This document shows, piece by piece, positions 14,106-14,116 of a DNA stretch of 14,116 nt. Every line of letters starts with the position of its first letter. Positions within the stretch are counted from its first letter, which is position 1. Source of the stretch: JAKAWW01 sp049966775 (GTDB lineage: Archaea; Micrarchaeota; Micrarchaeia; Micrarchaeales; Micrarchaeaceae); contig JBMFTZ010000024.1 of the NCBI GenBank assembly GCA_049966775.1, forward strand, positions 1 through 14,116. The letters run 5' to 3'. The position numbers and the translations under genes were made by a program. The notes under the pieces were generated by a model. The model had not been told where the DNA came from and searched no databases. It worked only from the letters and a program-made list of their open reading frames with translations.

Positions 14106-14116
14106 TGGGCCCGCGG
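14106..14116 (-). tRNA. Possible 3' end of a tRNA cut by the window edge
   Basis: TGGGCCCGCGG at the very end reads on the - strand as CCGCGGGCCCA. That fits the 3' side of an acceptor stem (CGGGCCC) plus discriminator A and the last T-stem bases, with no CCA encoded. A T-rich tract follows downstream on the - strand. Only 11 bases are visible, so identity cannot be assigned and chance is possible. Confidence 0.35.

Noticed and set aside
1..14116. CRISPR array, restriction, toxin or other defence system
   Set aside because: No regularly spaced direct repeats and no defence-type proteins are seen; all main ORFs are housekeeping genes.

Overview
This is an archaeal chromosomal segment. It carries archaeal-type RNA polymerase subunits with split largest subunits (A'/A'' and B'/B''), an archaeal Lsm protein, a tRNA gene with a bulge-helix-bulge (BHB) intron, the archaeal enzymes Taw1, Hjc and Hef, TATA-box promoters, and Shine-Dalgarno motifs of the GGTGAT type. 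Start codons include several TTGs. The compact layout, the divergent RNA polymerase, the helicase-only Hef and the non-canonical tRNA intron would fit a reduced DPANN lineage such as the Micrarchaeota (ARMAN-like archaea). That placement is inference; no 16S rRNA gene or other decisive marker is present.

Layout. Bases 1-301 hold no confident gene. They contain a terminal hairpin resembling an IS200/IS605 element end, TATA-like sites and a doubtful 17-codon ORF. Bases 302-7864 on the + strand form one transcription block: rpoH, rpoB'' (rpoB2), rpoB' (rpoB1), rpoA' (rpoA1), rpoA'' (rpoA2), an Sm-like protein and tRNA-Ala(GGC). Junctions are very tight, and the octamer GTGATTAT recurs just before B', A' and A''. 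The rpl30e/nusA/rps12/rps7 genes that commonly follow rpoA2 in archaea are absent. Bases 7920-10904 on the - strand form a converging block, transcribed in the order hef helicase, hjc Holliday-junction resolvase, taw1 (tRNA-Phe wyosine synthesis). Bases 11143-13797 on the - strand encode pyruvate phosphate dikinase with its own promoter. The right edge appears to enter the 3' end of a - strand tRNA.

Function. The left half makes the catalytic core of the polymerase plus RNA-metabolism genes. The right half pairs a fork-remodelling helicase with a junction nuclease, adds a tRNA-modification enzyme, and ends with a gluconeogenic/glycolytic dikinase.

Main discovery candidate. The polymerase active centre carries several changes at positions almost invariant in cellular RNA polymerases. 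The bridge helix of A' is rewritten over about ten residues, with the D-T-A-V-[KR]-T-A core lost. The trigger helix of A'' has two Thr replaced by Met and Val. The E-D dyad of B' is K-D, and the RHGQKG motif is RHAQKG. The metal-binding aspartates and most catalytic side chains remain, so this looks like a working but remodelled enzyme. A second clear observation is a 22-nt intron in the T-loop (59/60) of tRNA-Ala, with a textbook BHB fold.
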